This document shows positions 28,771 to 37,803 of a stretch of DNA of 64,000 bases, piece by piece. A program made the position numbers and the translations under genes. The DNA is taken from positions 1,240,001-1,304,000 of the forward strand of contig NC_018721.1 in assembly GCF_000153485.2 (NCBI RefSeq), read 5' to 3'. The notes beneath the pieces are model-generated. The model saw only the letters and a program-made list of their open reading frames with translations. It had not been told where the DNA came from and searched no databases. This DNA comes from Psychroflexus torquis ATCC 700755. GTDB lineage: Bacteria; Bacteroidota; Bacteroidia; Flavobacteriales; Flavobacteriaceae. Each line of letters starts with the position of its first letter. Within the stretch, counting starts at the first letter, position 1.

Positions 28771-29508
28771 TTATTTCGGGTCTGGAAAGCAAATTGGTCC
28801 AATTGCACCTCCTTTGTAATTTAAAGCGATATTGTCTTTAAAATGAATATAATTACAACCTTGTTCGAATTCACGTTTCATATATTCTTCAGATTTTTCT
28901 TTGTATAATGCATATGAATATTGTCCTAGTCCACTTCTTGCAAACCCAATTATAGTTATTTCACTATTCTCTATTGAAATGCAATTAACCTCTTCAAGCA
29001 TAGTTTTTACCTTAAGTAGAGTAGAATTCTTCCAATTCAAAATTTTTAATTTTTCATTTAAAGAATCAGAACCGTATTCCAAGTTTCGTCCTTTTGATAT
29101 AAGTTTTGATTTTCCGTCAGTTGTTTTTTTGTAGATTTTTAAATCAATTGCAGCTGGCATAGTTAAAATATGGCTTTCGAGTACAAATTCAATCGACACA
29201 ATTAAACTATCTGAAATCAAATGAGAAAATCTAGAGGGTAGACTAACCAATTTTTGTTCGTTTTTTTCAAGATTCCCAATTAATTCTGACTTGCTACTTT
29301 TTGGTAGGGAATACATCATTAATAAAAATTCTTTTGATATTTCATTTCCCTCGGAATATGCTGTTTTTAGCTCTTGAACTTTATCAGGATGAACATCTTT
29401 AATAATGACTTGAAATAATGAGTCTTTATCTATGTTTTTATTAAATTCTTGAGCATTGATGGAATTCAAAATAAAAATGTTCACAAGAAGTAGTAGTATT
29501 TTTTTCAT
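28771..29508 (-). CDS. Secreted hypothetical protein
   Basis: The 245-residue product has a signal peptide (MKKILLLLVNIFILNSINAQ) followed by a mostly soluble domain (DVHPDKVQELKTAYSEGNEI; SEITIIGFARSGLGQYSYAL; GGAIGPICFPDPK at the end). No family was recognised. Its ATG overlaps the stop of an upstream TOPRIM relic by four bases (ATGA), so the two were once co-translated. The relation to the protease further upstream is unclear. Confidence 0.75.
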   Translation of the reverse strand: MKKILLLLVNIFILNSINAQEFNKNIDKDSLFQVIIKDVHPDKVQELKTAYSEGNEISKEFLLMMYSLPKSSKSELIGNLEKNEQKLVSLPSRFSHLISDSLIVSIEFVLESHILTMPAAIDLKIYKKTTDGKSKLISKGRNLEYGSDSLNEKLKILNWKNSTLLKVKTMLEEVNCISIENSEITIIGFARSGLGQYSYALYKEKSEEYMKREFEQGCNYIHFKDNIALNYKGGAIGPICFPDPK

Positions 29509-29800
29509 ATGCTTGCTAATATATGTGTAGCACCTTCGGATTCATATTCACTATCAAAAATCACACTATATGAGTTTGTATTAAGTCTTTTGAGTTCGCT
29601 TAATTCTTCTAAACTAGAACCATTAATAAATCCTGAACCTCCTAAATACATAATGATAAAATGATGCTCGATATTATATTTTCTTAGGATTTCCCTAAAG
29701 TATTTAACATCGTTTCTTCCTCTACACCTAAAATGATGTTACCCTCCAATTTCAACAAATCAACTACATCCAAGTTCGCTAATAGTATTTGAAATATACC
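29505..29800 (-). pseudogene. TOPRIM-domain (OLD-like) gene relic
   Basis: After one frameshift near 29720 the minus strand reads VEGRNDVKYFREILRKYNIE and later LKRLNTNSYSVIFDSEYEGA. This is the Glu and Asp pattern of a TOPRIM nuclease domain as found in OLD-family proteins. The ATPase part is missing upstream. The stop overlaps the next gene's ATG. Confidence 0.5.
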
Positions 29801-29803
29801 GTT

Positions 29804-30595
29804 TTATGTACTTTTTGAGATGTTTTTATCTACAAATGATTTAACATAAGCTGAAACAGCTTCTGAATTTATCACAGCACCAAGACCTAAAAAATAACTT
29901 GCAGCGTTTTCATCTTTTCTAATAACCGATTCAGAAAGAATACCTACAAATATAAGTCGAGTCCCCATTATAATACCTCCACTATGGCCATAACTTCCTT
30001 GGTTGAATATGAAAACGGGACTACCGCTAGAACCAGGATATACACCTGCATCTATTAAAAATTTTTGTTCGCCATTAAAATTGTTCCAAATTGGTGATGA
30101 TGTAATACCTCTTCTAATTAAGGGAGTTAGATTAACACGGTCAAGTAGTCCGCTTGGATAACCGATAAATGTAACATCTTCAATTGCACTTAATTCTTCA
30201 ATTTGTTTTTTAGAAGGGATTATAGATTCATCAATCGTTCTATAAAAAACAGGTGTATTATTACTATTTAATTGATTAATTAATGGAGCAATTGGATGTA
30301 TAGCTAAATCTAAATCTTTGTTTGCAGTCGATAAAAATGTAGCAGCACTTAATTCAACTCTTATTTTATTTATCTTAGGAGGCTTGTCTCCTTCAAGAGC
30401 AACGAATTCAGTGATTATTTGCTTTGCATCTGCAATAACGTGGTTATTTGTCACTAGCAATGGAACAGATTTTTCATCATCCAATTTGTGATTAATAATG
30501 AATCCTGTTCCGAATGATTTCTCTCCATTATTTCTTTCCACCCAAATTGGAAAAGTTGTATAGAGTAATTGTGTGCTTATATCATTTAAGTTCAT
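29804..30595 (-). CDS. Trypsin-like serine protease
   Basis: The 263-residue protein has no signal peptide and carries a trypsin-like triad: His in LLVTNNHVIADAKQI, Asp in NKDLDLAIHPI and Ser in GVYPGSSGSPVF. GTGFIINHKL precedes the His as in other bacterial trypsin-fold proteases. It is cytoplasmic. Its start is four bases from the stop of a small two-helix membrane protein (broken), and a TOPRIM relic follows. Cytoplasmic trypsin-like proteases beside membrane proteins occur in anti-phage loci, but here the neighbours are damaged. Confidence 0.85.
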   Translation of the reverse strand: MNLNDISTQLLYTTFPIWVERNNGEKSFGTGFIINHKLDDEKSVPLLVTNNHVIADAKQIITEFVALEGDKPPKINKIRVELSAATFLSTANKDLDLAIHPIAPLINQLNSNNTPVFYRTIDESIIPSKKQIEELSAIEDVTFIGYPSGLLDRVNLTPLIRRGITSSPIWNNFNGEQKFLIDAGVYPGSSGSPVFIFNQGSYGHSGGIIMGTRLIFVGILSESVIRKDENAASYFLGLGAVINSEAVSAYVKSFVDKNISKST

Positions 30596-30598
30596 ATT

Positions 30599-31057
30599 TT
30601 ATTTCTTTTGTACGTTATCAGGATTTGGAACCTTATTTAGCAGGTCTGTGGATAGGTCAGAGATAGATTTATTATCAGTGCTCCTAATAAAAAAGTAGGA
30701 TGTTCCTGTAATTGCATATATAATAGGAAATCCAACAAAAACCAATTTCCCTAAATTTGTGTCGATTTTTAATGATGAGAAAATTCCACTAAAAAAACCT
30801 CCAATAAGAATTGCTGTAATAGCTAACAATATTTCTTGCCAAGGAATGTTGCTTTTACTATGTTTATCTAAAGTACCTCTAATATCTTTTAAAACAGAGG
30901 CTCTGACTTCTACAACAAAATCATTAGCTTAATCTTCTGGCACTGTTACAGAATATGTCCGAACAGAGGTGGTAAGGTTTTTATCTCCATCCAATTTAAC
31001 CACATAATCAGGCGGTGGGATAAATTCTACTTTCGGTTCAAAATCTTTTTCCTCCAT
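30599..31057 (-). pseudogene. Small membrane protein with one ochre stop
   Basis: A frame of 153 codons from the ATG at 31055-31057 is interrupted only by TAA at 30929-30931 (codon 43). The first part is soluble (MEEKDFEPKVEFIPPPDYVV). The second has two membrane helices (EILLAITAILIGGFFSGIF and LVFVGFPIIYAITGTSYFF). No family was assigned. It is directly upstream of the trypsin-like protease and was probably its operon partner. A restart at the TTG or ATT codons after the stop could still give the membrane part. Confidence 0.6.
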
Positions 31058-31071
31058 AATTTATTTTATTG

Positions 31072-31207
31072 TGCATAACGTGATGTTTATAAGAAAGTTG
31101 CGGTTTTGCGTGCGAGGATTTTCCGTAGAAAAATCAGGCGTAACAAAATTGCAACAACCTTTGGTTAAGCCTAAAACAGCAATTATTTTTATACGGTGTT
31201 AGGCAAT
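31072..31207 (-). repeat. attC-like cassette spacer
   Basis: Read on the minus strand it starts GCCTAACACCGTATAAAAAT just after the stop of the 31212-31919 gene and ends CATCACGTTATGC about 15 bases before the ATG of the next gene. GCCTAAC fits the integron RYYYAAC core, and GTTATGC is one base off GTTRRRY. The two ends are inverted copies. No integrase gene lies in the window. Confidence 0.45.
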
Positions 31208-31211
31208 ATTT

Positions 31212-31919
31212 TTATACTTTTTTTGGTGCTTGTTTTATTCTTATCATTATATCTTTTCGTTCTGACCAGTCACATAATTGAAAACCTTTACTGTTACATA
31301 ATTCAATTAGTTTCTTTTCGTTTTGCTCACAGATACTTTTTAAATCAAGAATTATTTGAGAAATATCTGTTCTAATAATTTTATTTTTATCTACTGTTTG
31401 AAGCCAAATATGATTAATCTCTTTATTGCTATGAGTTAAGTCTGGCATAGTAAATTCAAATTTTGGGCCATATTCAATTCCGCTGATTAATGTCATTGGG
31501 CTTATTTCGCTTGTAACTGGATTTTGGTAAAACCAGATTAAAATTCCATAAAAAGGACTTCTGTTTTTTAGTAACGATTCATTTATTCTTTCATTCAAAT
31601 GCTGAAGTGTATTCCTAAAAGGATTTACGTGTTTAATCGAATTCAAAACTTCGTAATTACTATCAGATGGTAATTCTTTATAAATCTTAATAAATCGAGA
31701 AGTATGGTCTATTACATTCCAAGCGTGATTAAAAATAGCGGAAACACCTTCTTTCTTGTTTTCAGGTTTTGATATTTGTAATAATCTGTCCTCAAGACAA
31801 GAATAATTATGTTCAATCATTTCGAACGTAATTCTTATCGAGTCGAAAATCAAGAGTTGTTCTCCTTTCAATTCTCGCGGCAAATATTTTAAAGGCGAAT
31901 TTTCACTTAAGATTTTCAT
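31212..31919 (-). CDS. Hypothetical protein
   Basis: The 235-residue protein is soluble, helix-rich and without signal peptide. Visible segments are FEMIEHNYSCLEDRLLQI, AIFNHAWNVIDHTSRFIKIY and VNPFRNTLQHLNERINESLL. The arrangement loosely resembles HEPN-like helical proteins but I cannot assign it. It is a single gene bounded on both sides by cassette-like sequences (GATGTTAGCAACATT before its start, GCCTAACACCG after its stop). Confidence 0.7.
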   Translation of the reverse strand: MKILSENSPLKYLPRELKGEQLLIFDSIRITFEMIEHNYSCLEDRLLQISKPENKKEGVSAIFNHAWNVIDHTSRFIKIYKELPSDSNYEVLNSIKHVNPFRNTLQHLNERINESLLKNRSPFYGILIWFYQNPVTSEISPMTLISGIEYGPKFEFTMPDLTHSNKEINHIWLQTVDKNKIIRTDISQIILDLKSICEQNEKKLIELCNSKGFQLCDWSERKDIMIRIKQAPKKV

Positions 31920-31937
31920 TTTTTATCTAATGTTGCT

Positions 31938-32045
31938 AACATCCGTATAAACCCTATTCAAATCTTCATTATTGGGGATATATCTATTTTGGACGTTGTA
32001 TTATAAGTATCATTAAAACTAACACTTTCATATATAATATCTAAT
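31938..32045 (+). repeat. Dispersed repeat, copy 3
   Basis: It shares AACATCCGTATAAACCC, TATTCAAATCTT, GGATATATCTATTTT and AAACTAACACTTTCATAT with the copies at 8554 and 28003. On the minus strand its end (TATACGGATGTTAGCAAC) is the cassette-boundary motif just upstream of the 31919 start. Confidence 0.6.
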
Positions 32046-32143
32046 GGACTTTTATGTTTTTTTCGGGAATAGCTAAAGATGGTCTGTAGTTTTTTACGCT
32101 TGCGGAGATATATGAGGTAAAGCGGCTTGGACGCGGCTTACTG

Positions 32144-32537
32144 TTAGCACGAGTCCCATATCTTATTTATTTTCAGCACTCTAGGACTAATCAACTTTTG
32201 GACAAGGTCATTTAACAAAAAATGAGCGTGATTAAAACAACACCCTATTGCTAAATGGATGTAATCCTGTCGATTTATAAAATACTGAGCAGCAATAATT
32301 GCTCTTAAATAATAAATCATTCCAGAGAAGTCATCCACAAACTGCTGAACTTCATCATAGGTCTTAAATTTAGCAGCTGAACTCGTTTATGGATTATTTC
32401 TAGTGACCTAGTTTATGAACCGGTTGGTTCGATAACAGTTCAAATCTATTTTGAAATTCAGTGGTGTGAATGCCAAAAACTTTTTGTTGGCTGAGTTGTA
32501 TTCTGCGATGGAAAAGATAGTGTTTCAAAGTTTTCAT
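32144..32537 (-). pseudogene. Frameshifted small gene of unknown family
   Basis: From the ATG at 32535-32537 the minus strand reads MKTLKHYLFHRRIQLSQQKV and FGIHTTEFQNRFELLSNQPV, then a stop. In another frame it continues SAAKFKTYDEVQQFVDDFSG, AIIAAQYFINRQDYIHLAIG and HAHFLLNDLVQKLI to the stop at 32144. Only the N-terminal half is repeated in the tandem duplication (33554-33751). No family was recognised. Confidence 0.5.
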
Positions 32538-33553
32538 GAGTCTTGTTTTTAAAATTGTTAGTTAGCTTCAGATTATCTGTAGCGTCTTTTCAAATTCCAA
32601 TTGTAAGAATTTGTCTCTTTTAGTCGTCTTGAAATACTGTTGTTGTTTAAGGTTCTCATAGTTCTAATGTTTTAAGTTATATGTGTTTCTCTTTAATAGA
32701 CGACGGACTTCTATGTTTGTTACAGTACCATGCTAAGCAAAGTACTTAATTTAGCATACTATTAACAAATAGCCGATTTATTCTTAGGTTTTGTGGCTTG
32801 TAGCCTTCCGTTTGTAAATCAATAATGAGATTTACAAACGAGGTACATACTAGGGGGAGTTACATTTTTAATAAGTCAGTTGCTAATGTGACTTTGTATT
32901 TCGTGAAATTAAAGAATGCCATTATGAATCTAATTCTTTTAATAAAGGAAGGTGAGAAGTGTTGCCAAACTGATTTTATACAGGGTTTTTAACAATGAAA
33001 ACTTAGCTCAAACTTAAAATTTATATCTTTCGAGGAGCTTTGATAACCGATGAAACTAATTTTGTTACTTATTTAATTCCAGAGGTGCTCTTTTCACAAT
33101 AAAAACCTCAAAAGCAGATGAGGGGTATAGTAATGAATAAAGATTCTATTATTCAAGATGTGACGGTTATAAACAAAAACTTAGGAAAATTTTCAAGAAC
33201 TAATTCTAATGGCATTTTCAATGCAAGGGCAACTATAGAAGATACCTTACTTTTTTCTCATCTTTCTTTCAGCACCTTCAGTAAAAAAATAACTTATAAA
33301 CTTTTGGAACAAGACACGTTAAGGATTCAAGTTCCAGATATGAGCAATCGCTTAAAGGAAATTCAAGTTAACGCTTATTCCAATATTAATGAAGTGTCCC
33401 TGGGGATTATAGACGAAAAACCCATCCGGCTTTCCAAGAACCAAAGGCGGTTAAAAACAGCAGGTGACTTTAAGCCTATTCACCTTCTAGCCCTTTTAGG
33501 GGGAACATTGCCTTTAGACCCGATCATCAACAAGATCTCTGGCAGAACCAAAA
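32340..33553. repeat. 1.2-kb tandem duplication, unit 1
   Basis: This unit (1214 bp) and 33554-34768 are direct repeats joined at AACTG: the junction sequence at 33554 fuses the middle of a CarboxypepD_reg-like gene to the middle of the small minus-strand gene. Each unit holds the 5' half of the minus gene, a shared 275-bp leader, and the 5' part of the plus-strand gene. Scattered substitutions show it is not brand new. Confidence 0.85.
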
Positions 33554-33594
33554 AACTGCTAAACTTCATCATAGGTCTGAAATTTAGCAGCTGA
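32995..33594 (+). pseudogene. Truncated CarboxypepD_reg-like gene copy
   Basis: Its ATG (32995) is followed two codons later by TAG, whereas the second copy has CAG at that place, and a further TAA replaces GCA at about 33101. From 33118 it is open: MRGIVMNKDSIIQDVTVINK, then RLKTAGDFKPIHLLALLGG. It is cut at the duplication junction and ends in unrelated codons (LLNFIIGLKFSS). It is non-functional compared with 34210-35028. Confidence 0.75.
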
Positions 33595-34768
33595 ACTTTT
33601 TTGTGGATAATTTCTAGTGACCTAGTTTATGAACCAGTTGGTTCGATAACAGTCTAAATCTATTTTGAAATTCAGTGGTATGAATACCAAAAACGTTTTG
33701 CTGGCTGAGTTGTATTCTGCGATGGAAAAGACAGTGTTTCAAAGTTTTCATGAGTCTTGCTTTTAAAAGTGTTAGTTACCTTCAGATTATCTGTAGCGTC
33801 TTTTCAAATTCCAATTGTAAGATTTTGTCTCTTTTAATCCTCTTGAAATACTGTTGTTGTTTAAGGTTCTCATAATTCTAATGTTTTAAGTTATATGTGT
33901 TTCTCTTTAATAGACGACAGACTTCTATGTTTGTTACAGTACCATGCTAAGCAAAGTACTTAATTTAGCATACTATTAACAAATAGCCGATTTATTCTTA
34001 AGTTTTGTGACTTGTAGCCATACGTTTGTAAATCAATAATGGAGGTTTAAAAACAGAGAACCGACTAGGGGGAGTTGCATTTTTAATAAGTCAGTTGCTA
34101 ATTTGACTTTGTATTTCGTGAACTTACACCATGCCTTTTTGAGTCTAGTTTTTTTTATAAAGTAGAATGATAAGTGTTGACAAACTGATTTTATACAGGG
34201 TTTTAAACAATGAAACCTCAGCTAAAAAATAAAATTTATATCTTTAGAGGAGCTTTGATAACCGATGAAACTAATTTTATTACTTATTTAATTCCAGAGG
34301 TGCTTTTTTCACAAGCAAAACCTCAAAAGCAGATGAGGGGTATAGTGATGTATAAAGATTCTATTATTCAAGATGTGACGGTTATAAACAAAAACTTAGG
34401 GAAATTTTCAAGAACTAATTCTAATGGCATTTTCAATGTAAGGGCAACTATAGGGGATACCTTACTTTTTTCTCATCTTTCCTTCAGCACCTTCAGTAAA
34501 AAAATAACTTATGAACTTTTGGAACAAGACACGTTAAGGATTCAAGTTCCAGATATGAGCAATCGCTTAGAGGAAGTTCAAGTTAACGCCTATCCCAATA
34601 TCAATGTAGTGTCCCTGGGGATTATAGACGAAAAACCCATCCGGCTTACCAAGAACCAAAGGCGGTTAAAAACAGCAGGTGACTTTAAGCCTATTCACCT
34701 TCTAGCCATTTTAGGGGGAACATTGCCTCTAGACCCGATCATCAACAAAATCTCTGGCAGAACCAAAA
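33554..34768. repeat. 1.2-kb tandem duplication, unit 2
   Basis: This is the second unit (1215 bp) of the duplication beginning at 32340. Beyond AACTG at 34769 the plus-strand gene continues uniquely to its natural end. So the original locus was the minus gene half at the left plus the complete gene at the right, and unit 1 is the extra copy. Confidence 0.85.
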
Positions 34769-35028
34769 AACTGAAAAAATTGGTCAACTTCGACCAAGAT
34801 GAAAAGGTGTTTGACTTTATAGTCCACACTTATGAAGAGTACATCAAGGGAGACCTTGGGATTTTAGAAGAAGAATTTAATAGGTTTATCTATGTCCTCG
34901 CAAGCGATCCGTCAATTCTAAGCTCTATAGAAGAAGGTAATAGCTCACAGCTCAAATTTTTCATTCAAAACGCGGCGATTCCCTTTAAGACGGCTGCTGC
35001 CAAAGTTGATATGCCAAAAGAGGATTGA
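34210..35028 (+). CDS. CarboxypepD_reg-like domain protein
   Basis: The 272-residue protein contains a regulatory-like beta-sandwich (MRGIVMYKDSIIQDVTVINK to LEQDTLRIQVPDMSNRLEEV), as seen at the N-terminus of TonB-dependent receptors and in stand-alone flavobacterial proteins. It is followed by NAYPNINVVSLGII, RRLKTAGDFKPIHLLAILGG and a helical tail. The usual signal peptide is poorly formed: LIPEVLFSQ is present, but the first 25 residues (MKPQLKNKIYIFRG) are polar. The true start or export signal may have been altered. Role is probably envelope-associated and unknown. Confidence 0.8.
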   Translation: MKPQLKNKIYIFRGALITDETNFITYLIPEVLFSQAKPQKQMRGIVMYKDSIIQDVTVINKNLGKFSRTNSNGIFNVRATIGDTLLFSHLSFSTFSKKITYELLEQDTLRIQVPDMSNRLEEVQVNAYPNINVVSLGIIDEKPIRLTKNQRRLKTAGDFKPIHLLAILGGTLPLDPIINKISGRTKKLKKLVNFDQDEKVFDFIVHTYEEYIKGDLGILEEEFNRFIYVLASDPSILSSIEEGNSSQLKFFIQNAAIPFKTAAAKVDMPKED

Positions 35029-35627
35029 TTCTTCCTTTCAGTTTAATCAGTTTGACTTGGTTTACGATAAATTCGATTATCTACTATTGATCTATAATTA
35101 AATCCCACTTTTGAAAACAAAAATTCAAAAACTGCTATCTTATTTTTTGAATTTTCCTTAGTGATATTGAATGTTCTAAACAAAAATTTAATGCCGAAAT
35201 TTTGGGCTGTAAGGCCATATTTTAAGCTATAAACTCTATAAGACTCTATCTATTTTGAGCTAATATGAAGTTTAGTACAATAGTTAGTTCTCCGAATTTT
35301 TTTTTAAATGGCTTACGCACTTCTATTAATCCTATGTTTTTGAAGGAGTTCAGATTTAACCCATCGTTCAATCTTGCCATTTTTTTTACAAGCTGATCTA
35401 GTAAGTTTAGGCTAAACATATCAGTTTTTTAATTATAAGTACTGGATTTATATTCATACTCCATTCAAAAAAATACCCTGAAATAATTCTGAAATTGGAC
35501 TATCTATAATAGGAATATTCAGAGATAGATAGGGTCCTATTGAACAAATAGATTTCTAAAATAACCAGGGTGTTTGTTCAAATAAAGCTGGCCTAAATGG
35601 CTGTAGACGGCAAAAATGAGATCTAAA
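35029..35627. other. Intergenic region without supported gene
   Basis: The only readable stretch is a minus-strand frame at 35246-35419 (57 residues, VKKMARLNDGLNLNSFKNIG), without family or context support. The rest is AT-rich. Confidence 0.3.
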
Positions 35628-35902
35628 AGTCTTGTTTTTAAAAGTGTTAGTTACCTTCAGATTATCTGTAGCGTCTTTTCAAATTCCAATTGTAAGAATT
35701 TGTCTCTTTTAGTCGTGTTGAAATACTGTTGTTGTTTAAGGTTCTCATAGTTCTAATGTTTTAAGTTATATGTGTTTCTCTTTAATAGACGACGAACTTC
35801 TATGTTTGTTACAGTACCATGCTAAGCAAAGTACTTAATTTAGCATACTATTAACAAATAGGCGATTTATTCTTAGGTTTTGTGGATTGCAGCCTTACGT
35901 TT
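35628..35902. repeat. Third copy of the 275-bp duplicated leader
   Basis: The sequence (AGTCTTGTTTTTAAAAGTG to GCAGCCTTACGTTTTT) matches 32543-32815 and 33755-34025. In those places it is directly upstream of the small minus-strand gene, and here the gene is absent. It may carry that gene's promoter. 35903-36083 contains nothing recognisable. Confidence 0.75.
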
Positions 35903-36083
35903 TTCAGGCTACCTATCTAGAAAATTTAAAGTGAGGAATTGCAAAATATTAATTAGTTAAACTAGTGAACCTCATCATAATTTATTAAATGAACTAATGG
36001 TTAGTAACCCTAAATACAAACAGATGCCCTTTCAATTTAATTTTCCCCATTCACAGTAAAAAGGACAGGATTATTCAGATTTT

Positions 36084-37043
36084 TCATTGTATCAAATACA
36101 AATAGAGCGGAAGTCCTATAGTAATGTTAAGCGGAAATGTGATCGCTAAAGCCATGGGTAAATAAAGACTCGGGTTTGCTTTAGGAGCTGCAATTCTCAT
36201 AGCAGCTGGAACAGCAATATAAGATGCACTTGCAGCTAGAATAGCGAGTAATAAACGATCCCCTGTTTCTTGTATCACATAAACCGATAATAAAGCAACG
36301 ACACAACCATTTATAAGTGGTACTACGATTGCAAAGACTAAGGCAAACCAACCTTTTTTGATAAGAACACCTATTTTTTTACCACTAGTAATCCCCATAT
36401 CTAATAAGAATACAGCTAAAAAACCTTTGAACAAATCTGTTGTAAAAGGTCTTATACCAGCGGCTTGAGCATCACTTGCTATGTAACCAATAACTAGACT
36501 TCCTAGGATAAGAACAACGCTACCGTTGGTGATAGCATGTTTTACAAGACCCCATATTTTGCTAGCAGATCGCTCTTCCCCTTTGGAACATAAGCTCATT
36601 AAAAGCACACCTACGATGATAGAAGGCGCTTCCATGAGCGCCATCACAGCAACCATATGACCACCAAATGGAATCCCTTCCATTTCTAAATAACTTATTG
36701 CAGTCACAAAGGTCACCGCACTTACAGATCCATAAGCAGCTGCAATTGCCCCTGCATTCTCAATAGAAAATTTTAGTCTTAGAATGAAAAAAGTATATAA
36801 AGGAATTAGTATTGACAAAGCGAGTCCTATGAAAACAGCCCAATAAATATCCGCTGTAAATTCACTATGCGATAGCTCTTGACCACCTTTAAAACCTATT
36901 GCAAACAATAAATAAAGCGAAATAAACTTTGATGAACTTTTAGGAATTTCAAGATCACTCTTAACTTGGGAAGCAAGTATTCCTAAAATAAAAAAAAGCA
37001 ATGCTGGATTCGACAGGTTATCTGTCAAAAGATGAAGATCCAT
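36084..37043 (-). CDS. SbtA-like sodium-dependent bicarbonate transporter
   Basis: The 319-residue membrane protein matches the SbtA/DUF897 family in length and features: DNLSNPALLFFILGILASQV at the start, AIGFKGGQELS (about 52), GAIAAAYGSVSAVTFVTAIS (about 98) and LLAILAASASYIAVPAAMRI (about 265). About ten membrane helices are visible. Cyanobacterial SbtA takes up bicarbonate with sodium; in heterotrophic flavobacteria it could feed anaplerotic carboxylases. It is third in a minus-strand set with two small genes, but no PII-like SbtB is seen. Confidence 0.9.
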   Translation of the reverse strand: MDLHLLTDNLSNPALLFFILGILASQVKSDLEIPKSSSKFISLYLLFAIGFKGGQELSHSEFTADIYWAVFIGLALSILIPLYTFFILRLKFSIENAGAIAAAYGSVSAVTFVTAISYLEMEGIPFGGHMVAVMALMEAPSIIVGVLLMSLCSKGEERSASKIWGLVKHAITNGSVVLILGSLVIGYIASDAQAAGIRPFTTDLFKGFLAVFLLDMGITSGKKIGVLIKKGWFALVFAIVVPLINGCVVALLSVYVIQETGDRLLLAILAASASYIAVPAAMRIAAPKANPSLYLPMALAITFPLNITIGLPLYLYLIQ

Positions 37044-37065
37044 AGTGATTTGTTAAAGAACTGAA

Positions 37066-37359
37066 TTAATCTATGACTTCTATTTCTAGGACACCATTGA
37101 TTTTAATCTTTTTACCCGTTAATTTTGCTTCAATACAAATGGCTTTGAATTCTTTTCTTTTTTCGATTAACTCAGTCACACGACTATCATCGTAACCACT
37201 ATAACTACTTACATTTTCTTCACACATAGATAGTCTGTTTAACTTATGAAAATTGATCTTCTCTCTGATGAGTCTACTAATGACTTCTGATGCTTCTGAC
37301 GGTATAAATACTCCATCTACTAATTGAACTTTACTGAGTACTTTTTTACTTATTGACAT
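37066..37359 (-). CDS. Small hypothetical protein upstream of sbtA
   Basis: The 97-residue soluble protein (KVQLVDGVFIPSEASEVISR; DSRVTELIEKRKEFKAICIE; KKIKINGVLEIEVID) has no signal peptide. It does not look like the PII-fold SbtB. It lies 22 bases upstream of the transporter and one base after a small membrane protein, so it belongs to the operon. Confidence 0.75.
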   Translation of the reverse strand: MSISKKVLSKVQLVDGVFIPSEASEVISRLIREKINFHKLNRLSMCEENVSSYSGYDDSRVTELIEKRKEFKAICIEAKLTGKKIKINGVLEIEVID

Positions 37360-37360
37360 C

Positions 37361-37639
37361 CTAGTAGTTATTTTTAATATTCTTAATATGAGGTAGTAGT
37401 GCTAATGCAGCGATTAGAAAAACAATGAAAAGCGACATCATTAAGAAAGATGACATGGGATGTTTCTCTATGACGCAAATAACAATAACGACCAGATAAG
37501 CTATACTTAATAAGGCTGTACCTACATATCTCATTACTCGATAAACACAATCCAATTTAACTTCTTGTAAAAGTTGAAATGATCGCTCCGGTGGCATCGA
37601 GTGTTCATTACATCTTCTGGTTTTAAATTGCTGTGGCAT
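37361..37639 (-). CDS. Small two-helix membrane protein
   Basis: The 92-residue protein has a polar N-terminus (MPQQFKTRRCNEHSMPPERS) and two hydrophobic helices (about 42-58 and 64-82). It is the first gene of the sbtA operon. An internal Met (residue 15) is an alternative start. A promoter is plausible just upstream, where the minus strand has GCATCTTTG about 35 bases before the ATG. Confidence 0.65.
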   Translation of the reverse strand: MPQQFKTRRCNEHSMPPERSFQLLQEVKLDCVYRVMRYVGTALLSIAYLVVIVICVIEKHPMSSFLMMSLFIVFLIAALALLPHIKNIKNNY

Positions 37640-37803
37640 GATTTATCAAATAAAATATAAGCCACAAAGATGCAAAGTTCAATCCATTAATTTTAATTTA
37701 TATTTGTAATGAAATTCATAAGTAAATATTATGTATTGTATCTGCTTAAAATAATTAAAAAATGAAGTCTTACAATAGCATCTGAAGCATTAATACCAAA
37801 TTA

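Noticed and set aside
29804..30595. Gasdermin-type defence locus around the trypsin-like protease
   Set aside because: The small membrane partner has a soluble N-terminus and two helices, not a gasdermin-like beta fold, and no pore-forming protein was seen.
6105..31057. Stop-codon recoding (for example amber read as an amino acid) to explain in-frame stops
   Set aside because: All three stop codons are involved, housekeeping genes use normal stops, and only accessory genes are affected.
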